Below, one piece after another: positions 1 to 8,876 of a stretch of DNA of 64,000 bases. Position numbers and translations under genes: made by a program. The stretch covers positions 1 to 64,000 of the forward strand of contig CAWDKQ010000007.1 in assembly GCA_963802915.1 (NCBI GenBank), given 5' to 3'. The first letter of the stretch is position 1. Each line of letters starts with the position of its first letter. The notes below the pieces were generated by a model. That model was not told the DNA's origin and did not search any database. It saw only the letters and a list, made by a program, of their open reading frames with translations. The stretch is from JAICMB01 sp963802915. GTDB lineage: Bacteria; Acidobacteriota; Terriglobia; Bryobacterales; Bryobacteraceae.

Positions 1-76
1 GGTGTCTAGCACAAATCTAGCACACAGCCAAGATCTCCTCGTATTCATTGGCTGCAAGTAGTTCATTCTAAAGTGC

Positions 77-153
77 GCGCCCGTAGCTCAGTTGGATAGA
101 GCGTCTGGCTACGAACCAGAAGGTCGCATGTTCGAGTCATGCCGGGCGCACCA
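77..153 (+). tRNA. tRNA-Arg (anticodon ACG), CCA encoded
   Basis: A complete cloverleaf can be folded by eye. The acceptor stem GCGCCCG (77-83) pairs with CGGGCGC (143-149), with discriminator A150 and genomic CCA at 151-153. The anticodon stem TCTGG/CCAGA closes the loop CTACGAA with anticodon ACG at 111-113, and the T stem GCATG/CATGC closes loop TTCGAGT. The ACG anticodon makes it the arginine CGN isoacceptor, whose A34 is normally deaminated to inosine by TadA. No tRNA-linked integrase is visible. Confidence 0.97.
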
Positions 154-199
154 CCATTGAAAGCTTCTCTACACTATTAAACCTTCCTACCGTATTAAG

Positions 200-219
200 A
201 GCCCCCTACAGTGGAGGCT
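200..219 (-). terminator. Weak intrinsic terminator of the YXWGXW lipoprotein gene
   Basis: On the minus strand a 7-bp stem with one G-U pair (AGCCTCC / GGGGGCT) closes a 6-nt loop that contains part of the stop codon of the gene ending at 206. It is followed by a short CTCTTAAT stretch. The T-run is poor, so termination is inferred, not certain. Confidence 0.4.
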
Positions 220-1702
220 TCTTGTCTTCCGGTTTGCGTTCCTCTTGCTTTGGCGCGGGTCGTGACGGTTCTGGCCGAGCTGGCGCGGGATGCGAAACCG
301 CCGCAGGTCTTTGTTCCGGACGAGCTTCCGGTCGCGGTGCTGCAACTGGGGGACGGACTTCTTGCCGCGCTTGTTGCGCGGGGCGCGGCTGCGGGGCTGG
401 CCGAACTTCCTGCGTTGGCCGAGTTTGCTGCACTGGCCTCGATTCCTGCGTTGGCCGAGTTTGCTGCACTGGCCTCGATTCCTGCGTTGGCCGCGGTTGC
501 TGCACCGGCCTCGATTCCGGCGTTGGCCGAGTTTGCTGTACCGCTCGCGGCTCCGCCGTTGGCCGAACCTCCGGCGCGGCGGGGCGGGCCACGGGAGCCG
601 GCCGATTTTCTTGACGCGGGATGGATCGCTCGGCTGCAGTCCGGCTTTCCGGTGCTGCTGGACGAGCCTCAGGAGCCTGCCGGCCCTCCGCGCGCTGTGG
701 CGGAGCTGCCCCGTTATTCTCCGGCCGATTTGCCGGTCTGTTTTCCGGGCGAGCTGCCTCTGTCACTGGACGGGACGCCTCAGGCGCAGGTCGTTCCGCG
801 ACTCGTTCGGCAGCCGCCGGAGGGCGTGCCGCGGGGGCTTTATATGAAGTAGGAAGCGGACGCGCCAATGCGAGCGCCGCGGGTTGTACATGTCCCGCCA
901 CCGCGTATTGGGCACGATTCGAGGAGGCTTCACGAGCGTGCTGAATCTGTGCCGGCACTGGAGCACTTCGAGGGTCGCGCCTTACGGCCAACTCTTGAGC
1001 AGAAGGCCGCGCCTCAATCCCACCGCGCCCACCGTTGTATGCAACACGATCGCCACGGCCATGTGGAACCGAGTATTCATAGACGTTATGAACGGTCGGG
1101 GTATTCACATTCGTGACGCTGCGATTGTACTCGAGCCTGTCGTGATTCCAATAGGCGCCATAATATCCGTGGCCCGTATATCCGAAGCCGTAATCGATAC
1201 CGCCGTAAAAGCCGATATGCGGCCCCCAATAGCCCGCATGATAGATATAAACGCCGTTGCCGTAACCCCAGTAAGGTGGTGTCCAGAGCGCTCCTACCCA
1301 AGGAGCAACTACCCACGCTCCAGGGACCCAATAATATCCGGTGGTCGAGTAATTCCAGTATCCGGGAGTCCAAAGGTAATTGTCGCCGGGAGCGGGGGGC
1401 TGGCTGTATTCCGGAAGAGGTGGCGGCGGTTCGGGAGCTTGTACCGTCTGCTGATACGACGCTCCCTGCTCGTATGGCGCCGGGGCCGGGGCATAGTTTT
1501 GATCGTTTGTGGCCGTGTAATTTTGGTCGGCCGCCGGTGTTGCGGAAACCGGAGCGAGATTTCCGTCCGCGGGATTTCCACTCGATACATCCGCGGGCTG
1601 ATTTTGCGCAGTGTCACTTTGAGTCGAATGGCATCCCATGAGGGCCATAAATGTGATGGGAATAACTACAGACAGACTTCTTATATTTGCGGCCGTGCTC
1701 AT
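206..1702 (-). CDS. Proline-rich YXWGXW-repeat lipoprotein
   Basis: A predicted exported protein of 498 aa. I chose the ATG at 1702 because it has a GAGGTG ribosome site just upstream and because the protein then begins with a lipoprotein signal: a hydrophobic stretch ending in LMGC, where the Cys would be lipidated. Residues about 100-200 contain Trp/Tyr/Gly-rich segments such as LWTPGYW, YYWVPGAW and YWGYGNG, typical of YXWGXW-repeat proteins, which are common in Acidobacteria and Proteobacteria and of unknown function. The C-terminal half is low complexity, rich in Pro, Ala, Arg and Gln, with a 12-residue tandem repeat encoded at 421-564. It likely sits at the cell envelope and may be extended. 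It is transcribed divergently from deoC. The molecular role is unknown. Confidence 0.75.
   Translation of the reverse strand: MSTAANIRSLSVVIPITFMALMGCHSTQSDTAQNQPADVSSGNPADGNLAPVSATPAADQNYTATNDQNYAPAPAPYEQGASYQQTVQAPEPPPPLPEYSQPPAPGDNYLWTPGYWNYSTTGYYWVPGAWVVAPWVGALWTPPYWGYGNGVYIYHAGYWGPHIGFYGGIDYGFGYTGHGYYGAYWNHDRLEYNRSVTNVNTPTVHNVYEYSVPHGRGDRVAYNGGRGGIEARPSAQELAVRRDPRSAPVPAQIQHAREASSNRAQYAVAGHVQPAALALARPLPTSYKAPAARPPAAAERVAERPAPEASRPVTEAARPENRPANRPENNGAAPPQRAEGRQAPEARPAAPESRTAAERSIPRQENRPAPVARPAAPEVRPTAEPRAVQQTRPTPESRPVQQPRPTQESRPVQQTRPTQESRPVQQTRPTQEVRPAPQPRPAQQARQEVRPPVAAPRPEARPEQRPAAVSHPAPARPEPSRPAPKQEERKPEDKKPPL
421..564. repeat. 36-bp in-frame tandem repeat (4 copies)
   Basis: Four consecutive 36-bp units (421-456, 457-492, 493-528, 529-564). 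The first two are identical, the third has a few changes and the fourth is more diverged. Because the unit is 12 codons, copy-number change keeps the frame. It encodes a Pro-Gln-Arg-rich repeat in the lipoprotein's tail. Confidence 0.9.
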
Positions 1703-1809
1703 GCTCACCTCGCAGTGAGATAGGCACGTCGAGTGCCACGACAATCTAGGTTCATTCTCAGTAACATTCGAACTGGCCGCGACGCCAAGCGGTAAGATGT
1801 ACACAGCAT

Positions 1810-2517
1810 ATGGACTATACCTACCTGCAAATTGCGAAGATGATCGATCATTCGCTGCTCAATCCGGTTCTGACCGATCGGGAACTGAACGCCGGCTGTC
1901 GCTTGGCATTGGCATACGATGTCGCGTCCATCTGCATCAAGCCGTATTATTTGAAAAAGTGTGCGGAACTGCTGGCTGGAAGTACGGTCGCGCCGAGCAC
2001 CGTGATCGGTTTTCCGCACGGCGGTCATACGACGAAAGTCAAACTCGCTGAGACGGAGCAGGCGCTGTTGGATGGCGGCACGGAACTGGACATGGTGGTG
2101 AACATCGGCAAGGTGCTCAGCGAAGATTGGGACTTCGTTCGTGATGACATTCGAGCGGTGACGGATCTGACCCATCAAGGCGGTGCGATCGTCAAGGTGA
2201 TTTTTGAGAACTGCTATCTCCAGGACGCGCACAAGATTCGTTTATGCGAGATTTGCGCTGAAGTTGGCGCTGACTTTGTGAAGACGTCTACCGGATATGG
2301 AACCGGCGGCGCGACGATCGCAGACCTCAAGCTCATGCGCAAACATTCGCCCGCGCACATCCGAGTTAAAGCGGCCGGCGGCATACGCACCTTGGACGCG
2401 CTGCTCGAGATCCGGGCAATCGGCGTAGCGCGTTCAGGCGCGACGCGAACACAGGAGATGCTCGACGAGTGCAAACAACGGTTGGCCGCGGCGGAACAGC
2501 AAACGGTTGGAAATTAA
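1810..2517 (+). CDS. deoC: Deoxyribose-phosphate aldolase
   Basis: A cytosolic class I aldolase of 235 aa that splits 2-deoxyribose 5-phosphate into glyceraldehyde 3-phosphate and acetaldehyde in deoxynucleoside salvage. The TIM-barrel landmarks are present: Asp94 in ELDMVVNIG, the Schiff-base Lys158 in FVKTSTGYG, and Lys187 in RVKAAGG. Length matches bacterial DeoC. The ATG at 1810 follows a GGTAAG-type ribosome site. The 3' end overlaps the convergent thioesterase gene by 4 bases. No other deo gene is adjacent, so it appears to be a single-gene unit. Confidence 0.96.
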   Translation: MDYTYLQIAKMIDHSLLNPVLTDRELNAGCRLALAYDVASICIKPYYLKKCAELLAGSTVAPSTVIGFPHGGHTTKVKLAETEQALLDGGTELDMVVNIGKVLSEDWDFVRDDIRAVTDLTHQGGAIVKVIFENCYLQDAHKIRLCEICAEVGADFVKTSTGYGTGGATIADLKLMRKHSPAHIRVKAAGGIRTLDALLEIRAIGVARSGATRTQEMLDECKQRLAAAEQQTVGN

Positions 2518-2927
2518 AGTTCGCTTCGTATGTATGTGATCGTGGAGTGCGCCAGCAGACGGTTGTCAGCAGCCACGCACTCCGCCGTGCCGTAGATCAG
2601 GCGCCGTCCGAGTTTCAGAACGCGCGCCTTGCAACGAAATCCTTCTCTTCTTGCGGAGCCAAGGAAGTTCGTCTTCATTTCCGCGGTTACGGAGGTGTCG
2701 GCCAATCCCAGTTTCGTCTTGATCGCGAGCCACATCGCGACATCGGCGGCCGCCATAAACACTTGGCCACTGACAATCCCTCCTGGCCGTTCGAATGCTT
2801 CTTGAAAGGGGACCTCGATACAGCATGCGCCGTCGTCAACCACGTCCAGCCGGAGAGCCAGATTTCTCGTGAAGGCTACGTCCGACAACAACTGGCTGAG
2901 TTCATCCCGACTGCATGCAAGGTTCAT
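2514..2927 (-). CDS. PaaI-type hotdog-fold thioesterase
   Basis: A 137-aa single-domain hotdog protein. The segment GGIVSGQVFMAAADVAMWLAI corresponds to the HGG.. helix region of PaaI/YdiI-type acyl-CoA thioesterases, although the usual His of HGG is Pro-Gly-Gly here. The later strand VTAEMKTNFLGSA is the family's typical second signature. It probably hydrolyses an acyl- or aryl-CoA thioester in the cytosol; the substrate cannot be read from sequence. It is convergent with deoC (4-base overlap) and divergent from the DUF2126 gene. Confidence 0.8.
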   Translation of the reverse strand: MNLACSRDELSQLLSDVAFTRNLALRLDVVDDGACCIEVPFQEAFERPGGIVSGQVFMAAADVAMWLAIKTKLGLADTSVTAEMKTNFLGSARREGFRCKARVLKLGRRLIYGTAECVAADNRLLAHSTITYIRSEL

Positions 2928-3056
2928 GAGAAGATCTCGTGGCCGGCGCTCCGGGGCTCATTATAGCCAATGTCCGCGTGCTAACCTACGGGACATCCAT
3001 ACTGTTGGCGTCGTTCCACGTCGCGCGCCGGCTTACCAGTGAACGGTCCCCAAACT

Positions 3057-6000
3057 ATGGCGATTCACGTCGCGCTGAATCATAAAACGGAGTATCGGTA
3101 TGACCGTGCAATCTCTCTTGGACCTCAAATCGTGCGCTTGCGGCCCGCGCCGCACTGCCGTACGCCGATCCTTGCTTACTCGCTGAAGATAACTCCGAAA
3201 AATCATTTCATCAATTGGCAGCAGGATCCGTTCGCCAATTATCTGGCGCGCCTGGTGTTCCCGGAACCCACTTCCGAGTTCCTCGTCGAAGTGGATCTGG
3301 TTGTAGAGATGGCAGTCTTCAATCCGTTCGATTTTTTCCTCGAACCGGCGGCTGAAAATTATCCGTTCACGCTGGATGCTTCGGCGGTGCGCGAGCTTCG
3401 GCCGTTTCTTGAAACGGAACCGGCGGGACCGCTTCTCTCGTCGTTCCTTGCGAACACACCCCGCAACACTACGCGCACAATCGACTTTCTTGTTTCGCTC
3501 AACCAGCGGCTCCGCGATGAGATTCGCTATGTCATCCGCATGGAGCCCGGCGTCCAGACCTGTGAACAGACGCTCGGGCTGCGCAGCGGTTCGTGCCGCG
3601 ATTCGGCGTGGCTGCTGGTTCAGGCTCTGCGGCATTTGGGTCTTCCGGCACGGTTCGTTTCCGGTTATCTGATTCAACTTACGCCGGACGTGAAGCCGCT
3701 CGAAGGCGCGCAAGGACCGGCCGCGGACTTTACCGACCTGCATGCCTGGGCCGAAGTGTATTTGCCGGGCGCCGGTTGGATCGGGCTCGATCCCACTTCC
3801 GGAATGATGGCGGGCGAAGGTCATATTCCGCTGGCGTGCACGCCAGATGCAGGCAGCGCCGCTCCGATATCGGGACTGATTGAACCGTGCAACACCACGT
3901 TCCATCATGAGATGTCGGTGCGCCGCGTATTCGAATCGGCGCGCGTCACCAAGCCATACACAGACGGTCAATGGCATGGCATCGTGGCGCTCGGCGAAAA
4001 GGTGGAAGCAGATCTCAAAGCTCAGGACGTCCGCCTCACGATGGGCGGCGAGCCGACCTTTGTTTCACTTGACCATCCGGATGGCGCCGAGTGGACTAGC
4101 GATGCTCTCGGACCCGACAAGCGCAAGCTCGCCGTCGATCTATTTCTGAAACTGCGGGACGCCTTCGCACCCAACGCGCTCCTCCATTTCGGACAAGGCA
4201 AGTGGTATCCGGGTGAACCTCTGCCGCGCTGGGCCCTGGGCTGTTATTGGCGGAAAGACGGGGTCGCTATCTGGGAAGATCGCAACCTGATCGCTGACGA
4301 AGAAAAATCGTACGGCCACACGGCGGCCGATGCAAAGCGATTCCTCGAAGCACTCACTCGACGGCTTCAAGTGAATGCTTCTTTCATCATCACTGCGTTC
4401 GAAGATACGTTCTACTATCTCTGGAAAGAGCGGAAGCTGCCGGTGAATGTGACGCCGCTCGATTCCAAACTAGAGAACCAGCTCGACCGGCAGCAAGTGG
4501 CGCGAGTTTTCGAACAAGGCTTGGGAGCCATCGTCGGATACGTGATTCCCCTTCGCAGAATTCCGACGCGGCAGGGAAGACCGCGCTGGACCAGCCAGCC
4601 GTGGTTCGTCGCCGCATCGCAGCTTTTCCTGGTTCCTGGCGATTCTGCCATGGGCTATCGTTTGCCGCTCGAATCCCTTCCCTGGACCAAACCGGAAGAC
4701 GTCGAGTGGAACTTCGATCCCGATCCGTTTCGCGATCGTGACGAGCTTCCAGCGCGGCCAATGCGTAAGCCGCATCTTTTTGACGCTCCCATCTTCGCTG
4801 ATAAACCCGAACCACGTGCTGAACGTGAAAAGCCACCCGAGAAAGACGAATCAGCGAAATGGGTTTCGCGCCCAGCGTTATGCGTCCAACCTCGCGACGG
4901 AAAACTGTTCGTGTTCATGCCGCCGGTTGAGTATCTCGCGGATTATCTCGACCTGGTCGCGGCCATCGAAGACACTGCCGCGTATCTAAAGATGCCGGTC
5001 ACGATCGAAGGCTACACGCCGCCTTACGATCCACGGATCGCAGTTCTCAAAGTCACTCCTGATCCCGGCGTGATCGAAGTGAATATCCAGCCGGCCTCAT
5101 CCTGGGACGAGCTCGTTCGCAATACGACTTGCCTATACGATCTAGCGCGCCAGTCTCGGCTAGGCACCGAGAAATTCATGATTGACGGCCAACACGCGGG
5201 CACGGGAGGCGGCAATCATCTTGTTGTCGGCGGTCCGACGCCGGAGGACAGTCCTTTTTTGCGCCGGCCCGATCTGTTGCGCAGCATCATCGGCTTCTGG
5301 CAGAATCACCCCTCACTTTCCTATCTGTTTTCCGGACTCTTCATCGGACCGACCAGCCAGCATCCGCGCATCGACGAAGCCCGCACGGAATCGCTTTACG
5401 AACTTGAAATCGCATTCAACCAAATTCCGGATGCTGGAAAGCCGAACGTCACGCCGTGGACGGTCGACCGCATCTTCCGGCACCTGCTCACCGATCTGAC
5501 CGGCAACACGCATCGCGCGGAGCTGTGCATCGATAAGCTCTATCCGCCCGATGCGGCTTCATCGCGGTTGGGACTTGTCGAAATGCGCGCTTTCGAAATG
5601 CCGCCTCACGCGCGGATGAGTGTCGCGCAGCAACTCGTGGTTCGAGCGCTGATCGCTTATTTCTGGCGCACACCACGCAAACAGAAGCTGGTGTCATGGG
5701 GAACCACGCTGCACGATCGGTTCATGCTTCCGCACTTCGTCTGGCTCGACTGGGAGGACGTTCTCGCCGAGCTTCGGGGGGCCGGATACGCATTTGAGAC
5801 CGACTGGTTCGCGCCGCATTTCGAATTCCGGTTCCCGGTGATCGGCTCCATCTCAAAGCGCGGCCTTCATCTCGAACTGCGCCATGCATTGGAGCCCTGG
5901 AACGTGCTCGGTGAGGAAGGGTCGGCCGGCGCGACGGTGCGCAACGTGGATTCCTCCGTCGAGCGTTTGCAGGTAAAAATTACCGGCCTCATCGACCCGC

Positions 6001-6371
6001 GCTTTGTCGTCCTGTGCAACGGTCGCCGGGTCCCGCTTCATCCAACCGGAGTGCACGGTGAGTTTGTGGCCGGGGTTCGGTATCGCGCCTGGCAGCCGCC
6101 CTCCTGCCTGCATCCCAACATTCCAGTTCATACTCCGATGGTCTTTGATATCGTAGACACATGGTCGGGAAGTTCGATAGGGGGCTGCACGTATCATGTC
6201 GCTCACCCCGGGGGCCGGGCGAACGAAGTATTTCCAGTGAATGCGAATGAAGCGGAGAGTCGGCGGCTGGCTCGTTTCAGCGGAATTGGCCACACACCGG
6301 GGCGAGTAGATTTGCCTCCCGAAGAGAATAATCCCGACTTTCCGTTAACGCTCGACCTGCGCTGGAGTTGA
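3057..6371 (+). CDS. DUF2126 protein with N-terminal transglutaminase domain
   Basis: A 1104-aa protein, first gene of a three-gene set. I place the start at ATG 3057 (MAIHVALNHKTEYRYDR), which is where family members begin; a GTG at 3039 is possible. Residues about 1-260 form a transglutaminase-like domain with catalytic Cys180 (GSCRDSA), His229 (DLHAW) and Asp245 (GLDPTSG). The rest, from about residue 320 (RLTMGGEPTFVSL), is the DUF2126 region. Established comparative genomics groups this family with circularly permuted ATP-grasp, alpha-E and transglutaminase proteins in a predicted peptide-synthesis or protein-modification system, with DUF2126 as a possible carboxylate-amine ligase. The chemistry is unproven. 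The stop lies 12 bases before the next gene, so cotranscription is likely. Confidence 0.9.
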   Translation: MAIHVALNHKTEYRYDRAISLGPQIVRLRPAPHCRTPILAYSLKITPKNHFINWQQDPFANYLARLVFPEPTSEFLVEVDLVVEMAVFNPFDFFLEPAAENYPFTLDASAVRELRPFLETEPAGPLLSSFLANTPRNTTRTIDFLVSLNQRLRDEIRYVIRMEPGVQTCEQTLGLRSGSCRDSAWLLVQALRHLGLPARFVSGYLIQLTPDVKPLEGAQGPAADFTDLHAWAEVYLPGAGWIGLDPTSGMMAGEGHIPLACTPDAGSAAPISGLIEPCNTTFHHEMSVRRVFESARVTKPYTDGQWHGIVALGEKVEADLKAQDVRLTMGGEPTFVSLDHPDGAEWTSDALGPDKRKLAVDLFLKLRDAFAPNALLHFGQGKWYPGEPLPRWALGCYWRKDGVAIWEDRNLIADEEKSYGHTAADAKRFLEALTRRLQVNASFIITAFEDTFYYLWKERKLPVNVTPLDSKLENQLDRQQVARVFEQGLGAIVGYVIPLRRIPTRQGRPRWTSQPWFVAASQLFLVPGDSAMGYRLPLESLPWTKPEDVEWNFDPDPFRDRDELPARPMRKPHLFDAPIFADKPEPRAEREKPPEKDESAKWVSRPALCVQPRDGKLFVFMPPVEYLADYLDLVAAIEDTAAYLKMPVTIEGYTPPYDPRIAVLKVTPDPGVIEVNIQPASSWDELVRNTTCLYDLARQSRLGTEKFMIDGQHAGTGGGNHLVVGGPTPEDSPFLRRPDLLRSIIGFWQNHPSLSYLFSGLFIGPTSQHPRIDEARTESLYELEIAFNQIPDAGKPNVTPWTVDRIFRHLLTDLTGNTHRAELCIDKLYPPDAASSRLGLVEMRAFEMPPHARMSVAQQLVVRALIAYFWRTPRKQKLVSWGTTLHDRFMLPHFVWLDWEDVLAELRGAGYAFETDWFAPHFEFRFPVIGSISKRGLHLELRHALEPWNVLGEEGSAGATVRNVDSSVERLQVKITGLIDPRFVVLCNGRRVPLHPTGVHGEFVAGVRYRAWQPPSCLHPNIPVHTPMVFDIVDTWSGSSIGGCTYHVAHPGGRANEVFPVNANEAESRRLARFSGIGHTPGRVDLPPEENNPDFPLTLDLRWS

Positions 6372-6383
6372 CCGTGACGGGCG

Positions 6384-8876
6384 ATGATCGTTGACCTACT
6401 GCAAATTCCATTGGCGGACACGTCCGTCTACAACGAACTGGCGCAGGACGGAATAACGCCGCGCGCGCATTGGGTTCCTTTCATCAATTCGCTGCAGAAT
6501 ATCGGATCGGAGGAACTTGGCCGACGCTGGGAACGCGCGGAGCGCCGCATCCGCGAGAACGGTGTCACTTACAACATTTATTCGGATCCACTCGGCAAGA
6601 ATCGGCCATGGGCTATCGATCCGGTGCCGTTCCTGGTTCCACCGGACGAATGGCGCTACATCGAGGCGGGCATCATTCAGCGCGCGGAATTATTGGATCT
6701 CGTCCTCGAGGATATTTACGGAGAGCGCCGGCTGATCTCGAGCGGCGATTTGCCCGCCTCGCTGGTATTCGCGAACCCGGCGTTTCTCAGGCCGCTCGCT
6801 GGTATCAAAGTTCCTCAGTCCTCCCGGCTCCATCTGATTGCAATCGATCTCGCGCGTTCGCCGGACGGCCAGTGGTGGGTGCTGGCGGATCGGACTCAGG
6901 CGCCTTCTGGAAGCGGCTACGCTCTCGAAAATCGAACGATCGTGTCGGACGTTCTTCCCGATATTTTCCGTGCGTCGAACGTCAAACGACTCGCGCCATT
7001 TTTTCGCGCGCAGAGAGACGCTCTTCTCCGACTGGCACAATCGGACAACCCGCATGTCGTGCTGTTGACGCCGGGCCCATTCAACGAAACTTATTTCGAA
7101 CATTCCTATCTCGCGCGGTATCTTGGCTTTCCGCTCGTCGAAGGGGCGGACCTCACGGTTCGCGATAGCAAGGTCTTCTTGAAGACCGTGGAAGGCCTGC
7201 GTCCAGTCGATGTGATTCTACGCCGGGTGGACGATAGTTTCTGCGATCCGCTGGAGCTTCGGGGTGAATCTTTCCTGGGTGTCGCAGGCCTGGTGGACGC
7301 GATCCATGCAGGAAACGTTGCCGTCGCCAACGCGCTCGGAAGCGGAGTGATCGAGACCGCGGCGATCATGCCGTTTCTTCCCGGACTCGCCCGCAAACTC
7401 CTGGGAGAAGGCCTGACGCTGCCCTCCGTGGCGACGTGGTGGTGTGGGCAGGAACACGCGCTGCAATGGGTGCTGGATCATTTGAATCGCGTGGTGGTAA
7501 AGCCGGCATTTCCGCAACGCGGTATGGAGCCGATCTTCGGCGCCGACCTCGCGAACGCCGAGACCCGTAAAATATCCGATCAACTGCGCGCCAAGCCCTC
7601 CGATTACGTGGCTCAGGAGCAGGTGGCTTTATCCACCGCGCCTGTTTGGGACAATGGCCATCTGCATTCGCGCAGTCTCGTACTCCGCACGTACGTACTC
7701 AACACCGGAACCGGTTGGATCGCAATGCCTGGCGGGCTGGTGCGCGTTGCCGGAGCCGATGGCCCGGTCGTGTCCATGCAAAAAGGCGGTCACAGCAAAG
7801 ATGCCTGGGTGCTATGGGATCAGCCAGTGGATACCTTCAGCATGCTGCGACCCCGCCACCAGCCGGTGGAACTACGGCGGGGAACGCCCGATCTGCCAAG
7901 CCGGACCGCGGACAACCTGTTCTGGCTGGGCCGTTACGCCGAGCGTTCCGAATCTGTCGCGCGCCTGTTGCGCTGCCTGATCACGCGGGTGCGCCACGCC
8001 AGTGGACCGGAACTGTCTTGTCTCTTCCGGCTGCATGGGTGCTTCAATTCGCGGCATGATACGCTGCCGGAGGACAGGATTGCAACGGCCGCCGACCTGG
8101 AGGCGGAGTTGATTTCTATCATGTCGGATGCCGAACGCCCAGATAGTCTGGTGTGCACGCTGGCCGAACTGCAGCGCGTCGGCGGATATTTGCGCGAACG
8201 GCTTTCCACCGACATGTTCCGTCTCGTGAGTCATGTTGCCGCGTCGGCGAACGTTGAAGGTTCTACCCTGTTCGTGGAATATGCGGGCGTGCTGAGCGGT
8301 TGTCTCGACCTGCTCTCCGGATTGTCCGGCATGGAGCGTGAGAACATCACCCGCGGGCCGGGCTGGGTCTTTATGAGCATTGGCCGGCGTCTGGAGCGGG
8401 CCATATACTCCGTACGGCAACTCCGCGAAATGAGCGCGCGATTCGATGAAGCGAGCTGGCCATTGCTGGATTATCTGCTGGAAGTGGCCGACAGTTCCAT
8501 GACATACCGGTCGCGATATTTCACGACGTTGCAACCGGTTGCTGTCCTCGATGTTTTGATGTCGGATGGCACAAATCCACGTTCACTTTACTTTCAACTG
8601 AGTCATCTTGCCGATCTTTACGGGAAACTTCCGCGGCACATCCCGGAAGATCTGAAGGCAATGCAGCATGCTGTCTCTCTGATTCAAAATCTCGATCTTG
8701 CTATGCTCGACTTTCCTTTGCCGGGTACGGACCGGACGGTCGTGAATCACCAGGCGCGTGCCCATCTGGACCGCATGCTAAGCTTCCTCCAAGATCTGTT
8801 GCCGTCGTGGGCCGATAACGTTTCCAGCACTTATTTCGGCCACGCCACGACATTCCCGATCAGTATAGAAGGATGA
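6384..8876 (+). CDS. Circularly permuted ATP-grasp / alpha-E fusion protein
   Basis: An 830-aa fusion. Residues about 1-500 form a circularly permuted type 2 ATP-grasp ligase, with signatures NIYSDPLGKNRPWAIDPVPF near the start, LTPGPFNETYFEH and VEGADL in the middle, and VVKPAFPQRG plus YVAQEQV further on. After about residue 520 (LPSRTADNLFWLGRYAERSE) comes the helical alpha-E domain. ATP-grasp enzymes join a carboxylate to an amine using ATP, so this is the likely ligase of the cluster, while alpha-E is of unknown role. In many bacteria the two domains are separate genes; here they are one chain. It overlaps the next gene by 4 bases (ATGA). Confidence 0.92.
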   Translation: MIVDLLQIPLADTSVYNELAQDGITPRAHWVPFINSLQNIGSEELGRRWERAERRIRENGVTYNIYSDPLGKNRPWAIDPVPFLVPPDEWRYIEAGIIQRAELLDLVLEDIYGERRLISSGDLPASLVFANPAFLRPLAGIKVPQSSRLHLIAIDLARSPDGQWWVLADRTQAPSGSGYALENRTIVSDVLPDIFRASNVKRLAPFFRAQRDALLRLAQSDNPHVVLLTPGPFNETYFEHSYLARYLGFPLVEGADLTVRDSKVFLKTVEGLRPVDVILRRVDDSFCDPLELRGESFLGVAGLVDAIHAGNVAVANALGSGVIETAAIMPFLPGLARKLLGEGLTLPSVATWWCGQEHALQWVLDHLNRVVVKPAFPQRGMEPIFGADLANAETRKISDQLRAKPSDYVAQEQVALSTAPVWDNGHLHSRSLVLRTYVLNTGTGWIAMPGGLVRVAGADGPVVSMQKGGHSKDAWVLWDQPVDTFSMLRPRHQPVELRRGTPDLPSRTADNLFWLGRYAERSESVARLLRCLITRVRHASGPELSCLFRLHGCFNSRHDTLPEDRIATAADLEAELISIMSDAERPDSLVCTLAELQRVGGYLRERLSTDMFRLVSHVAASANVEGSTLFVEYAGVLSGCLDLLSGLSGMERENITRGPGWVFMSIGRRLERAIYSVRQLREMSARFDEASWPLLDYLLEVADSSMTYRSRYFTTLQPVAVLDVLMSDGTNPRSLYFQLSHLADLYGKLPRHIPEDLKAMQHAVSLIQNLDLAMLDFPLPGTDRTVVNHQARAHLDRMLSFLQDLLPSWADNVSSTYFGHATTFPISIEG

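Noticed and set aside
1..30. Attachment site at the tRNA
   Set aside because: Only a 9-bp direct repeat TCTAGCACA (5-13, 16-24) upstream of the tRNA; there is no integrase or repeat of the tRNA 3' end.
421..564. CRISPR array
   Set aside because: The 36-bp units are directly adjacent without spacers and encode a protein repeat.
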